A stretch of 64,000 nucleotides of DNA from Caldicellulosiruptor bescii DSM 6725 (GCF_000022325.1 NC_012034.1:2603501-2667500), one strand, 5' to 3'. Numbered from the stretch's first letter, positions 7,450 to 16,087 are shown. Translations and numbers: made by a program. The notes: generated by a model not told the origin, from the sequence alone.

Positions 7450-8833
7450 CCATTCCTTCGTTATGGAGTACCTGCCTGCATTCTTCTGGTTGAACGTACA
7501 TTTTTCCCACTATCTTTTTTAGCTGTGGCGAATACAAATACTTCTGGGATACCACACCTGTTGTTACAAACCTCTTGCCTGTTGGTTCGTGAATCCATAC
7601 ATCACCCGCTATGGTCGGTGTTTCTTTTCGCAGCGGGTTAAGAATCTTTGTACCGGGATATACCTTGAGTTTTCTTTGAATTTCCGGTGGCAATGGTGAT
7701 ATATCTGCAAAGGACGGTTCTTTCTGGTCTGTCCTCTTACGTCTGTTCTTCGCCACAATCTTACCATCAACCTTGTACAGTCTGTCTCTTACAGCATGTA
7801 TTCTTGCCCTGTTGTGTCTTCTGAACTTTACCAGGGTTAGCTCAATCATGTGTGTTCTGTCAGCTTCTGTACAGCTGCAAAAGACCGCTGCTGTTGCCAG
7901 AGCGTCGTTTGCATGTCCTTTCTTAAGACCCAGTTTTTTTCTCATCTGTGCCGCGTCAGATGCAGGTACGAACTTCAGCCATGGTATTTCACGCAGTTGA
8001 CCTATTATCGCATTCATCGTACCCAGTGCACGCCACTGCCTGACACCTTCCACCGGTATATACACTCTTCCAGCATGGACATCTTCATGACAGTCCCTGC
8101 ACAGGTACACCAGGTTTTCCTGAACGTCTGTACCACCACATTTACGCTGTATCAAATGGTGCTTCTGCAGATTGTCTTCTGTACCGCAGATAATACACTT
8201 CTTCTCTGCTGGAACTCTGGGTGATTTTTGATACCCTGTACCATATGTTTTACCCCATGTCATTGTTCTGACATCAAAGATGTTGTCTTCCATAACGAAC
8301 ACAACCTGCTCTGCTGGGAATGGAAAGAACTTTAAGAGTTTTTTGTAAAGGTTGAGGTGGGTTTCTATGCCATGTCTAAGTGTTGCATTTGTTCTATCCT
8401 TTGTCCTTACATTTCTTGGTGCTTTGAATTTTGTCAGGACCCTACTATGTCTTTTGGACATTCGTTTTTTTCTGCACCTTGAGTGGTACCTGCGGTTTCG
8501 TCTGTATCCCCTTCTTTTAGTCATCAAGTCCTTAATTTCAGGGATTCTTGTTTCTAAAACCCCTATACAGTAGACAATCAATACGCCCCAGCGAAGTTCG
8601 CATACTGCAAAGCCTATGTGGTGGTATCCCGGGTCAAGTACTACAAAGAGACGTCTTTCTATCGTTTTGGAGTAGTCAAACTCCCTGTCGAGGAACATCA
8701 CAACCGGTGGTTTGCCAGAAGCTCCACCACCGATGATTTTTGCTCTACCCTGCTTTACCAGTTTTCTTACCATATCAAATCTTCTTGTTGGGTGTCCTGG
8801 TCTTCCATGTTTGTCAACGGTGAAGATTACCAA
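7418..8833 (-). CDS. iscB: IscB RNA-guided nuclease (Cas9 ancestor type)
   Basis: The 471-residue protein has the IscB order: an N-terminal PLMP-like domain (VDKHGRPGHPTRRF, KQGRAKII), RuvC-I with D67 (VVLDPGYHHIGFAV), an arginine-rich bridge helix (about 106-124), RuvC-II with E182 (FVMEDNIFD), an inserted HNH domain with CIICG, HH at 225-226, N240 and CRDCH, and RuvC-III with HAND at 307-310. All catalytic residues are present. IscB cuts double-stranded DNA matching the guide of its omega RNA. TTG at 8833 follows GGAGGGAAAGAATA. The omega RNA lies directly upstream on the same strand, the known arrangement. Confidence 0.93.
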   Translation of the reverse strand: MVIFTVDKHGRPGHPTRRFDMVRKLVKQGRAKIIGGGASGKPPVVMFLDREFDYSKTIERRLFVVLDPGYHHIGFAVCELRWGVLIVYCIGVLETRIPEIKDLMTKRRGYRRNRRYHSRCRKKRMSKRHSRVLTKFKAPRNVRTKDRTNATLRHGIETHLNLYKKLLKFFPFPAEQVVFVMEDNIFDVRTMTWGKTYGTGYQKSPRVPAEKKCIICGTEDNLQKHHLIQRKCGGTDVQENLVYLCRDCHEDVHAGRVYIPVEGVRQWRALGTMNAIIGQLREIPWLKFVPASDAAQMRKKLGLKKGHANDALATAAVFCSCTEADRTHMIELTLVKFRRHNRARIHAVRDRLYKVDGKIVAKNRRKRTDQKEPSFADISPLPPEIQRKLKVYPGTKILNPLRKETPTIAGDVWIHEPTGKRFVTTGVVSQKYLYSPQLKKIVGKMYVQPEECRQVLHNEGMVVMYNSLYHS

Positions 8834-8839
8834 TATTCT

Positions 8840-9094
8840 TTCCCTCCTTGTTCAGGAGCCCTATGATCTGGGCACCTTCCAAAAGGAAGGTGGTAGGTCT
8901 CCCTGAGGCGTGCTGTAGCACCCTGTGTAAGGCTGCGGGATTGCACCGCTGTCTCCCGGAACTGGGAGTGTCGTCCCGGAACGTCAGGTTCTGCTACAGC
9001 ATCACCCACGTTCAACTACCTGCCAGCAGGCAGACTCACCGGCAGTCCACCCTTGCCAGCAAGCCACCGCCTCTTCAGGGGGGTGGTAGTTGAC
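8840..9094 (-). ncRNA. HEARO / IscB omega RNA
   Basis: This 255-nt GC-rich, hairpin-dense region lies immediately 5' of iscB and begins GTCAACTACC, as HEARO RNAs do. Visible hairpins include TTCCGGGACGACACTCCCAG and its partner, and ACCTACCACCTTCC with GGAAGGTG. The guide is the flanking DNA 5' of the scaffold, reading about GCTCATACACTCCATC up to 9095. It therefore points at the interrupted plus-strand gene. Established knowledge: IscB uses such a guide to cut. Confidence 0.85.
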
Positions 9095-9355
9095 GATGGA
9101 GTGTATGAGCACCATGCCGACCTTGAAGAGAATGGACAGTGGCAAAAACTCCAGGAAGAAATACAGCAAATCATGAAAACTTTGAAACAGCTTGTACCGC
9201 CACATCAGCACAGTCTTCTGGACGAACTTATGGATAAAATTTTCTACATGAACAGTATGGCTGAGCTAAATGCTTACAAGTTTGGGCTTTTCGATGGTGC
9301 AAAACTCCTGAATCTTCTGACAACAGGCGAAATTCTGCGGTGCGCAGATCCTTAA
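9095..9355 (+). pseudogene. 3' part of a small element gene, paralogue of the gene at 22278-22601
   Basis: From 9095 the plus strand reads a protein ending AELNAYKFGLFDGAKLLNLL, clearly related to AELNSYRNGFHDGTRLILKI in the gene at 22278-22601. The first part of the gene is missing and replaced by the IscB omega RNA, so this is a truncated copy. Function is unknown. The intact relative sits in the replication module, suggesting that this region came from a second copy of that module. Confidence 0.6.
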
Positions 9356-9384
9356 GCAGGAGAAACTCCTTCCTGAAAAACAAA

Positions 9385-9422
9385 AGCCACAGGTGTTTTG
9401 TGCCAAAAAACTACCTGTGGCT
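9385..9422 (-). terminator. Intrinsic terminator after rpn copy 2
   Basis: On the minus strand AGCCACAGGT pairs with ACCTGTGGCT and is followed by TTTGTTTTTC. It lies 23 nt after the stop of the gene at 9445-10374. Confidence 0.75.
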
Positions 9423-9444
9423 AAAGTTTTTGAACCTGAACTTT

Positions 9445-10374
9445 TTATGATAGAGTTTCGTCTCTGAGTTTTCTCACTTCTTCAATTGTAAGTCCTGTCA
9501 CCTTTGCTATAAAGATGTCCTCTGCCCCTTCTTTTATCATGTTCCTTGCTATTTCTATTCTTGTTTTAATAACGCCTTCGTTGTACTTTTTCATCTGTGC
9601 TTCATCCAGTAGTTTTGCAACATTAGATACAAACTCACCCATTTTCGCCACTCCCCCCTGCTTTAGCTCCTGGTCAAGCTTATCATACTTCTCCCTTTCC
9701 TCTTTTGGAAACCTCGGACGTATTACATTTCCCGCCCATGTTAAAAACCTCTCCATATTGGTTTGACTGAAGTTTTGCAGTTTTGGTACAAGCTCTTTTA
9801 GCCTCTCAATTAACTTTTCTGTATCATCTCGCACTTGTTCTAAGTAGAACACTACCGGGCTCAAGACATCCTCTTCCTCTTGCAACAGAGCCTTTGCATC
9901 TAATTTTGAAATGTTTACAAGAGCGTACCTGAAAATATCGTCTTTGAAAATATCAAATTCGCTGATTATTTCCTGTGGTATATCCCAGTCCTTATCAAGA
10001 CCGTTGTATGTTACTATTGGAATTATCGCCGGAAGTTTCTTTACACCTTCTCTGATTTTCTTTGCCCATAGCAAAATCATGTACTCCAAAAGTCTTTTTG
10101 GCATATTCCCATCGACTCTCGATTGATTTTCGATGATAATGTAGAAGTATACTTCCCTGTCTTTTAGTTTTGCTTTTGCTATGACGTCTGCTCTTCTTTG
10201 CAGAAAGTCTTCATCTACAAATTCTTTGTTCGCAAGTTCTATTGAGTCTTCTTGAATATCTTTTGCCCAGCTGTAGCCTATTACGTCCCTGACAAGGAAA
10301 AGGATATCTTTTGCATTTTCAAACAAAAACTTAAAAGTTGAATCATGCTCCTGTGGTGGCAAACTATCACGCAT
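9445..10374 (-). CDS. Rpn family nuclease / PD-(D/E)XK putative transposase, copy 2
   Basis: The protein has RRADVIAKAKL then VYFYIIIENQSR, the D...E-x-Q active-site pattern of the Rpn/transposase_31 family, and PAIIPIVTYNG, typical of the fold. Its tail (IARNMIKEGAEDIFIAKVTGL) is nearly the same as in copy 1, while the cores are divergent, so the tails may share a partner or have been exchanged. The start is ATG 10374, 7 nt after GGGGGAG, which is buried in an 8-bp hairpin (10382-10416). Likely role: DNA cleavage in defence or recombination. Confidence 0.8.
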   Translation of the reverse strand: MRDSLPPQEHDSTFKFLFENAKDILFLVRDVIGYSWAKDIQEDSIELANKEFVDEDFLQRRADVIAKAKLKDREVYFYIIIENQSRVDGNMPKRLLEYMILLWAKKIREGVKKLPAIIPIVTYNGLDKDWDIPQEIISEFDIFKDDIFRYALVNISKLDAKALLQEEEDVLSPVVFYLEQVRDDTEKLIERLKELVPKLQNFSQTNMERFLTWAGNVIRPRFPKEEREKYDKLDQELKQGGVAKMGEFVSNVAKLLDEAQMKKYNEGVIKTRIEIARNMIKEGAEDIFIAKVTGLTIEEVRKLRDETLS

Positions 10375-10381
10375 CAGCAAA

Positions 10382-10416
10382 CTCCCCCTCTTTTAGCAAA
10401 CTTCCAGCAGGGGGAG
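10382..10416 (-). promoter_or_regulatory. SD-sequestering hairpin before rpn copy 2
   Basis: CTCCCCCT pairs with AGGGGGAG (the SD) over 8 bp. The loop holds GGAAGTTTGCT, the shared loop motif. Translation should be low unless the stem is opened. Confidence 0.65.
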
Positions 10417-10465
10417 GAGAGTTTTAGTTCCTTTCACTTCTATTATACCACACAAAAAACAAAAA

Positions 10466-10573
10466 CCACAGCAAAAAGCTGTGGTACTTTCTATTTTTAC
10501 ATTTCTGTAGACACATTCTTCCCGTAGTTTTCCTACATTGCTTTATTATACACTCAATTTACAGGTTTTGCAA
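10466..10573 (-). ncRNA. Short transcription unit, GTCTACA-type, upstream of rpn copy 2
   Basis: TTGCAA (10573-10568), 17 nt and TATAAT (10550-10545) are followed by GTGTCTACAGAAATGTAAAA and the hairpin CCACAGCTTTTTGCTGTGG with TTTTTGTTTTTTG. The predicted transcript is about 85 nt. It is clearly the same design as the unit upstream of rpn copy 1. Confidence 0.65.
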
Positions 10574-10581
10574 TACATATT

Positions 10582-11367
10582 TCAGCGGATTGCTTTTCCG
10601 AACTCAAGCTCTATAATTTTCCCTTCTCTGTTCAAAAGTCGCATTAAGAATTCTCTGCCTTTTGGGTTAACGAGTGTCTGGACACCGGCAGTACCGTTTT
10701 TTGTCCACTCTTTGAGCTCAAAGTATTCCTTGTATTCCGCATAGGGTCTGAGATTTCCTTTTGCGTCTCTGTAGAGAATTTTCTTCTGGAGCAGAAGGTT
10801 GATTAGTTTTCTTTCTGGGATATTTAGTTCTTTGGCTGTGTCCCTGAAATTTGTAAGCAGGTTTCTGTCTACCAGTTTGTCATAGTATTCTGCTTTTGGT
10901 TCAAGTTCCTTGATTTTTTGTTCCTGCTCCTGTATAATCTTGTTAGCTTCTAAGACTGCCAGAGCCAATAGATGCTTTGGGTCTTTTGCGTATACACCAG
11001 TCTTTCTTATTGAAGGTAACACTTCTTGTGTTACCCATTTTCTAAATTTCCTTGCCCCGGATGCACGACTTTCCAATATCAGGTCATACAATCCATCTTC
11101 AGTAATGTATAATTGTTCAAAATCGAGTGCAGTAGTAAGTTCAACCTTGGTGTCACTTAGTGAAACCACAGGAATTTCAAGACTTTGAATAATATCAATC
11201 AATTTGTTCTTTCTTAAAAACAATTGCCCTCTATCATTTTTTACTGTATACCCCAAACTCCAGCCGACATCATGAAGATTGAAAAGAACAGTGCCATCGT
11301 CCTTGACAATAACTCTCAATTTTCCAAACTCATGGTTTTCGAAAATAGACAGCTGATTTTCCTGCAT
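10582..11367 (-). CDS. Phage-type antirepressor (Bro-N plus KilAC/ANT domain)
   Basis: The N-terminal part (about residues 10-115: VLFNLHDVGWSLGY and ARKFRKWVTQEVLPSIRKTG) is a Bro-N domain. The C-terminal part (LNIPERKLINLLLQKKILYRDAKGNLRPY) is the KilAC/ANT antirepressor domain. A coiled linker (IIQEQEQKIKELEPKAEYY) joins them. Such proteins bind DNA or a repressor and switch phage or ICE gene expression. It has its own element promoter (11418-11427) and may act on the XRE repressors of this element. Confidence 0.85.
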   Translation of the reverse strand: MQENQLSIFENHEFGKLRVIVKDDGTVLFNLHDVGWSLGYTVKNDRGQLFLRKNKLIDIIQSLEIPVVSLSDTKVELTTALDFEQLYITEDGLYDLILESRASGARKFRKWVTQEVLPSIRKTGVYAKDPKHLLALAVLEANKIIQEQEQKIKELEPKAEYYDKLVDRNLLTNFRDTAKELNIPERKLINLLLQKKILYRDAKGNLRPYAEYKEYFELKEWTKNGTAGVQTLVNPKGREFLMRLLNREGKIIELEFGKAIR

Positions 11368-11417
11368 GGCTCTTCTCTCCTTTCTCCTGTTTTTGCAAAT
11401 AACTTTTCTGTTATATG

Positions 11418-11427
11418 GTTATACCAC
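11418..11427 (-). promoter_or_regulatory. Element-type extended -10 promoter for the antirepressor
   Basis: The minus strand reads AATCGTGGTATAACCATATAAC, the GTGGTATAAC form seen before other element genes, about 50 nt upstream of the start codon. Confidence 0.55.
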
Positions 11428-11449
11428 GATTTTCAAAAATTCGACATAA

Positions 11450-12010
11450 AAAAAGCAGGTTTTTAGAACCCCTGCAAATGTGCGTATTTTCCTGGATTTT
11501 AAACTACTGGGCAAGCTGTGTTTGGGCTTTTGGACTGGCTTTTTTGTTGACCTTCTCCAAAAACACTGCCATACTCCTTTGTAATCGTTTACAGACCTTT
11601 TCCCTGCCTTTTTGCCTGTTTTGACCCCAGTAGCCACAGCAAAAGCCCTTTTCAGGCTCAGGGTAGTCCTGCGAGTTCAGTATTTCCAAGACTTTTGAGA
11701 TACTACCAGAACTCCAAAAGAGCTTTCAAGCAAGCCCCAAGCGTGCTGTAAATTGTCGCCTGCTCACTTTCTTATCTGAAAGCGTTTCCAAAGTGTTTCT
11801 ATGCGGTATTTGTAGCTGTAGAGTCTTTTTCCCAGCTCAAAAGCTCTTTTCAGGTTCGCCTGCTGTGGCAAAATGCAGATACCACAGGGGTTCTGGGGTT
11901 TGTCCTGTGTCTGCTCCGGGCTTTGAATTCAACTTTTTCGTGGAAACACAGTCGAGGAACATTTCCATCAAGGTGGGACAATTCGATAGCGAACATCTGT
12001 CCAATATGTT
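11450..12010. repeat. Dispersed intergenic repeat, copy C
   Basis: Blocks shared with copies A and B include CTGTGTTTGGGCTTTTGGA, GTAATCGTTTACAGACC and GATAGCGAACATCTGTCC at the right end. The middle is longer than in the other copies. No convincing gene lies in this 560-nt stretch. Confidence 0.45.
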
Positions 12011-12041
12011 TGCATTTCGGTTTGCTACTCAAGTTGGCAGT

Positions 12042-12112
12042 TTATAACGTCGTTATAATTTTTTATAACGGAGTTGTTTTGAAGTTTTATAACGGACTTT
12101 ATGAAGACCGTT
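12042..12112. repeat. Cluster of TTATAACG repeats
   Basis: Five copies of TTATAACG or its complement occur in about 75 nt: TTATAACGTCGTTATAA (a perfect 17-nt inverted repeat), TTATAACGGAG, TTATAACGGAC and CCGTTATAA. Regular spacing in a gene-free stretch suggests a protein-binding array, such as iterons, an operator or a partition site. Confidence 0.6.
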
Positions 12113-12152
12113 ATAACATCTTCTGGAAGGCAATTATTTGAAGTTCAATGAT

Positions 12153-12230
12153 AAAAGCCCCGGCAGGGACAAACCCACCGGGACCTTTCTTATTGAACTA
12201 AAGCCCTGAGTAATCCTCAGGGCTTTATGG
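12153..12230 (-). terminator. Two consecutive intrinsic terminators
   Basis: AGCCCTGAGGATTACTCAGG then GCT directly follows the stop of the gene at 12231. About 25 nt further on, a second hairpin (CCCGG...CCGGGG) leads into TTTT. Together they close the two-gene unit at 12.2-13.0 kb. Confidence 0.7.
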
Positions 12231-12566
12231 TTATTGTTGCTGTTCTTGCATTTTTCTTCGGTTTTCCATGACTATCTCTCGCACTGATTTGTAGTTCGAG
12301 TTCTTTTCTCTTTCTTCGTATACGTCAATTACAGCATCGCATGGGAAGTAAAATGTTACTACATATTCATCTTCAGAGATTCTTTTGACTATTGCTGTCT
12401 TGCCGTCGCCGACAAATGCTTCATGGTCGTTTATAGCTATTTCATATTCTTGAAGGCATTCAAGCACGAATTGACGAATTTCTTCTTGAGTGGGCATGTC
12501 TTCAATATCTTTATATTTTTCAGGGTCAAAATCTTTTGAAAACGTGATTCTGGGTTCTTTATTCAT
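12231..12566 (-). CDS. Small acidic partner protein of the DUF4258-like module, copy 1
   Basis: The 111-residue protein starts ITFSKDFDPEKYKD and has QFVLECLQEYE and YVVTFYFPCDAVIDVYE. The same pattern recurs in the proteins at 31345-31602, in the remnant at 29281-29577 and more weakly in 30878-31204. AAGGAGAGATGATAG precedes ATG 12566. It lies 94 nt behind the DUF4258-like gene, as in the second copy. No known family is recognised; an antitoxin or binding partner is plausible from the repeated pairing. Confidence 0.6.
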   Translation of the reverse strand: MNKEPRITFSKDFDPEKYKDIEDMPTQEEIRQFVLECLQEYEIAINDHEAFVGDGKTAIVKRISEDEYVVTFYFPCDAVIDVYEEREKNSNYKSVREIVMENRRKMQEQQQ

Positions 12567-12660
12567 CTATCATCTCTCCTTTTCATTTTTTTTTCGTAGA
12601 GAAAGCAAAAGGGCAGGGTATGCTTGCTTTCTCTACCACCAATCCTGCCCTTTTGCCTAT

Positions 12661-12984
12661 TTACTTTTCCTCATCTTCCCAGACGTCTATTACCTCGGTG
12701 CCTTTCTTGGGTTTTGCTACTTTGTCCAGTAGTGTGATTATTTCTAAACTAATCCACTGTCCGCCTGCTACAACCCTGACAAGCACTGACTTGCCTCTGG
12801 TATGGTTCCTGACCCAGCACCTTGTTCCGCTTTTGAAATCTGAAAGTTCTGTAGCAAGCGCCAGAGTCGCTGTTACATCTTCTACCGTAAATAGCCGTTC
12901 TACTTCTCTTTTTGTGGAGTGCTTTGACCAATCTAAATAGCACTCTACACCATCAATAATAATTTCGTCCGGGTGATATAACAT
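12661..12984 (-). CDS. DUF4258-like small protein, copy 1
   Basis: The 107-residue product reads IDGVECYLDWSKHSTKREVE near the start. That resembles the SKHA..R...R motif of DUF4258/RelE-like (BECR-fold) proteins, followed by LVRVV...EIITLLDKV, a strand pair. The start is ATG 12984, 7 nt after GGGGGAG, not the earlier in-frame ATG at 13050. The SD is held in a 14-bp hairpin (12992-13043). A close paralogue lies at 31680-32003 with the same partner downstream, which suggests a toxin-antitoxin-like module. Confidence 0.6.
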   Translation of the reverse strand: MLYHPDEIIIDGVECYLDWSKHSTKREVERLFTVEDVTATLALATELSDFKSGTRCWVRNHTRGKSVLVRVVAGGQWISLEIITLLDKVAKPKKGTEVIDVWEDEEK

Positions 12985-12991
12985 CTCCAAA

Positions 12992-13043
12992 CTCCCCCTG
13001 ACCGCAAACTTTGTTTGGTGAACTGCCAATGCGGTAGGGGGAG
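12992..13043 (-). promoter_or_regulatory. Strong SD-sequestering hairpin before DUF4258-like copy 1
   Basis: CTCCCCCT plus ACCGCA pair with TGCGGT plus AGGGGGAG (8 + 6 bp with one bulged C), locking the SD. The loop contains TTGGCAGTTCACC. The copy at 32012-32057 keeps the outer stem and changes the inner one to GCTTA/TAAGC, a covariation that supports the structure. Confidence 0.75.
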
Positions 13044-13089
13044 TTTGCAACGCAACAGGGGGAGTGGAGACGTTGCTTGCTATTATTAT

Positions 13090-13099
13090 TTATACCACG
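13090..13099 (-). promoter_or_regulatory. Element-type extended -10 promoter for the 12.2-13.0 kb pair
   Basis: The minus strand reads AAAAAAGCGTGGTATAAATAATAA, about 50 nt upstream of the leader hairpin. Confidence 0.55.
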
Positions 13100-13191
13100 C
13101 TTTTTTAAAAACTACCCAGAAATTTTTCTGTTGAAAAACACAAAAGCCCCAGCTGCTTATCCAACCAGGGCAAACTTACATTTGCTAACAT

Positions 13192-13278
13192 TTATTTTTA
13201 CATTTTTGTAGACGCATTTTAATGCTACTGGTGCTAACAATTGCAAGGTTATTATACAACATCAAGAAACCAACTGCA
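13192..13278 (-). ncRNA. Short transcription unit, GTCTACA-type, at 13.2 kb
   Basis: TTGCAG (13278-13273), 17 nt and TATAAT (13256-13251) lead to GCGTCTACAAAAATGTAAAA. The terminator is weaker than in the sister copies; a possible one (AGCAGCTGGGGCTTTTG) lies at about 13,145-13,165. Confidence 0.5.
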
Positions 13279-13360
13279 AGCGTATCTTGCAAACCAAAAG
13301 GCAGGGCTTTGAACCTTGCCATCTATTAATTCATTTTTACTTGCTATTATTAACCCATGG

Positions 13361-16006
13361 CTAGTAATTTGGTTCAATTTCTATATTCTCTATTTCTTTT
13401 AACATTCTTAATATATCTTTCTTTAGATTCTCGATTTTATTATGCTTCTCAACTATTTCGTTCTGTTTTTCAATATCAAATTCTCCATTTTCTTTTACAG
13501 GAATTTCAATTTCTATTTTTTTTACTTTCTCTTTAGCTGCTGTTTTGCTCCACGATAATCCTAAGCTAAGTAACTTTTTTTCAAGTACAATTCTCACATA
13601 TTCAAGATTTATAACATCCTTATATTTTTCTTTTAAGATCATTGGTCTATGGTGATCATTCGTGGTAAATTTGTGTTTGTGCCAAAATACATAACCAACA
13701 GAACCTTCTCTGTTCCATGCTAAACAATTTTCAAAATATTTAACTCCTGGAAGATTATCTTTAATATAACCAATGGGAGTTTCTGTTTTTTTACCTCCAT
13801 ATACTGGTATGTTACCTGGATTGTTTAATATAAATTTTTCTGTAACTCCCTTTATAGCCGGAAAATCAAATAACTTATCTAAACTTATAACTGCATAATT
13901 AATATTAAGTGCTTTTTCTTTAAAATCCTTTCTAAAGAAAAAATCATCTCTTAATTGTGTATCTAAATAATCTCTCATGTTTTTTAGTATATTGTAAAAG
14001 TCTTCTGCAGATATTTCTTCTTTTTCTTCAATTATTCCTAATTTTTGTTTTTCATCTTCTGTCCAAAACTTATCTACCATCCAGTGTGTTAGTTTATCAA
14101 ATTCTTCAAAATTCATCACTTTGCATCTCAAGTTATCTGGTGGTTCTAAGTTAACTTTAAAATAGTTGAACAATTTAACTGCTTCTTCTAAATCATTTTG
14201 GTCTATTTTAAATCTTTTTGAGTCCCTGGTTTCGCCTATCTCGCTTACCAAATATAAAAATACAGGTTTCTGTTGGATTTTGTTTTCATCATATTTCTTT
14301 TCTAAAATTAAAATATACGTTTTTTTGGGGGTTGCATAAAAAGTCCTAGGCGGAAGTGAGATTATTCCTTCTACTATACATTTCTTCTTTATGTAGTCTA
14401 ACATGTTTTTCTGCATTAATAAACCATCAGGTACAATAACTAAAGCCTGCCCACCTTTTTTGAGACTTTTGATTATCCACTCTATTGCAAGGGCTTCTGT
14501 TCCTCTGCCATTAGCAGTGTAATAATCATCCATGTTTTCTCGTTTAATAATCTCTTTTATACTACTCACACCACTTGTAACATAAGGTGGATTAGTGAGT
14601 ATTAGATCATATTTTTCTTCTTCCCTTAACCCAAAGGTTCCTAAGTTTGTCCTTAACAATTTAAAAACTTTGTTGAATGCATTTTTGGCAAACTCCTCAA
14701 GGTAAGTTTTAGAATGGTATTTGGCTAAGAAATCAGAAAGATAAATGAGCATATTTGCTTTTGCTAGTATAATAGTCCTCTCATCCTCTTTCTCATCAGT
14801 CCCCTTATCATAACCTACAAGTGTTATTTGAGGGTCTATTTTGCCATTCTTAGGTTCAAATTCTCTCCATATATTTTCGTTAATTAATATTGTTTCCAGT
14901 ATAAAGCCTCCTACTCCGCAAAATGGGTCACATATGCTGGTTCCTGGCGGTAGCATATTTGCTTTAGACATTTTTACCATTGCCCGTACAACATTTCGTG
15001 GAGTAAAATATTGCCCTAAACTTTTAATACCCGCACTTTGCCTTAAAAATGTTTCATATAATCGTGTTTTAAACTCTTTACTTACATACTTTAGTGAACC
15101 ATATTCATCTTCAAACTTTTTAAAACTTTCCAATACTTGCCCAAACAATTCTGCTTGCTGCAAGTTTGCTTCACCCTCTTCGTTTACAAAGATAGTACCG
15201 TTAATTATTGTAGTACCATCTTCCCCAGGAGGGAACATTTCCTTAATAGCCTTCCTGCATACAGTGGCATAATACTTAAGGGCTTCTTTAGGCGATTCTT
15301 CTACTTTTTTCTGATAGACTTTGTCAAATCCGTTGTCCCCTGTCAAAACTCCTATATCGCTAAGGAACTTAAATACAAAGATTTCCACCACATTATAAAG
15401 ACATTTCTCAGGTTCTTTGCCGGTATTTATCCATATCTTTTGCCAAACTTCTTTGGCAAGAGGGGTGGGGTCAATAATGCTAGGAGTCTTTAATACATTG
15501 TTTGTTTCAGTGATAGAATAATCAATCTCATCTAATAAATTTTCAAGTTCAATTATTTCTTCCTGGGTTAAGGTACCTGCTATAATCTTTTGAGCATCGA
15601 ACACATAACTAATTTCCTCTTCTACTTCCTCTTTTCGTCCATTTATTTCTATTTCCCTTTTTCTCTTAATCCTTTCTCCATTCAAAGCATTAATCCAATA
15701 ACTCTTTGTTCCGTCACTAACAATCAGCAATTTACATAAACACCGAGCAACTTCTATTTCTTGCTCTATAGCTTCTTTTATCTTACTCTCTGTTGATAGT
15801 TCACCCGGAGCTTTGTATTCAATAACAGCTTTAACAATACCCCCCGGAAGAACAATTATTCCGTCAGGCTTTTTATCCTCTATTTTCCTGTTTACCTTTT
15901 TTATAATCTTTTCTTTTTTTAGTTGCCTCAAAGTGGTTTGCCCTAATTTATAGTATTGGTATCTTCCAAGTGGAAATGGAATAATTTGTTTTAATTCTTC
16001 ACTCAT
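13361..16006 (-). CDS. Single-chain restriction-modification enzyme (nuclease + N6-adenine methylase + specificity region)
   Basis: The 881-residue protein is a fusion. The N-terminus carries a type I/IIG-like nuclease domain (KPDGIIVLPGG then KAVIEYKAP, a PD-(D/E)XK core). The middle is an N6-adenine methyltransferase with CDPFCGVGGF (SAM binding) and LILTNPPYV (catalytic NPPY). The C-terminus (IPVYGGKKTETPIGYI, then TKFTTNDHHRP-like residues) looks like half of a type I specificity subunit. One polypeptide would both methylate and cut, as in type IIG/BcgI-like enzymes. GGGGAGG precedes ATG 16006. It is more AT-rich and lysine-rich than its neighbours, a sign of separate acquisition. Confidence 0.85.
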   Translation of the reverse strand: MSEELKQIIPFPLGRYQYYKLGQTTLRQLKKEKIIKKVNRKIEDKKPDGIIVLPGGIVKAVIEYKAPGELSTESKIKEAIEQEIEVARCLCKLLIVSDGTKSYWINALNGERIKRKREIEINGRKEEVEEEISYVFDAQKIIAGTLTQEEIIELENLLDEIDYSITETNNVLKTPSIIDPTPLAKEVWQKIWINTGKEPEKCLYNVVEIFVFKFLSDIGVLTGDNGFDKVYQKKVEESPKEALKYYATVCRKAIKEMFPPGEDGTTIINGTIFVNEEGEANLQQAELFGQVLESFKKFEDEYGSLKYVSKEFKTRLYETFLRQSAGIKSLGQYFTPRNVVRAMVKMSKANMLPPGTSICDPFCGVGGFILETILINENIWREFEPKNGKIDPQITLVGYDKGTDEKEDERTIILAKANMLIYLSDFLAKYHSKTYLEEFAKNAFNKVFKLLRTNLGTFGLREEEKYDLILTNPPYVTSGVSSIKEIIKRENMDDYYTANGRGTEALAIEWIIKSLKKGGQALVIVPDGLLMQKNMLDYIKKKCIVEGIISLPPRTFYATPKKTYILILEKKYDENKIQQKPVFLYLVSEIGETRDSKRFKIDQNDLEEAVKLFNYFKVNLEPPDNLRCKVMNFEEFDKLTHWMVDKFWTEDEKQKLGIIEEKEEISAEDFYNILKNMRDYLDTQLRDDFFFRKDFKEKALNINYAVISLDKLFDFPAIKGVTEKFILNNPGNIPVYGGKKTETPIGYIKDNLPGVKYFENCLAWNREGSVGYVFWHKHKFTTNDHHRPMILKEKYKDVINLEYVRIVLEKKLLSLGLSWSKTAAKEKVKKIEIEIPVKENGEFDIEKQNEIVEKHNKIENLKKDILRMLKEIENIEIEPNY

Positions 16007-16087
16007 CTTATTCCTCCCCTCATAAAAATACTACTATGTTTCTCTAATTTTATTTTGGTTTACTTACTCAGTCTTTTCGCTATTTGC

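Larger units (their letters stand above)
7418..9094 (-). mobile_element. IscB transposon-type element (iscB plus HEARO/omega RNA)
   Basis: The unit is the omega RNA (from GTCAACTACC at 9094) followed by iscB. No tnpA is present, so it would depend on a transposase supplied in trans. The two flanks are fragments of unrelated genes: an Abi_2 C-terminus on the left and a truncated plus-strand gene on the right. Insertion together with deletion is the simplest explanation. The exact right end near 7420-7450 is not resolved. Confidence 0.7.
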
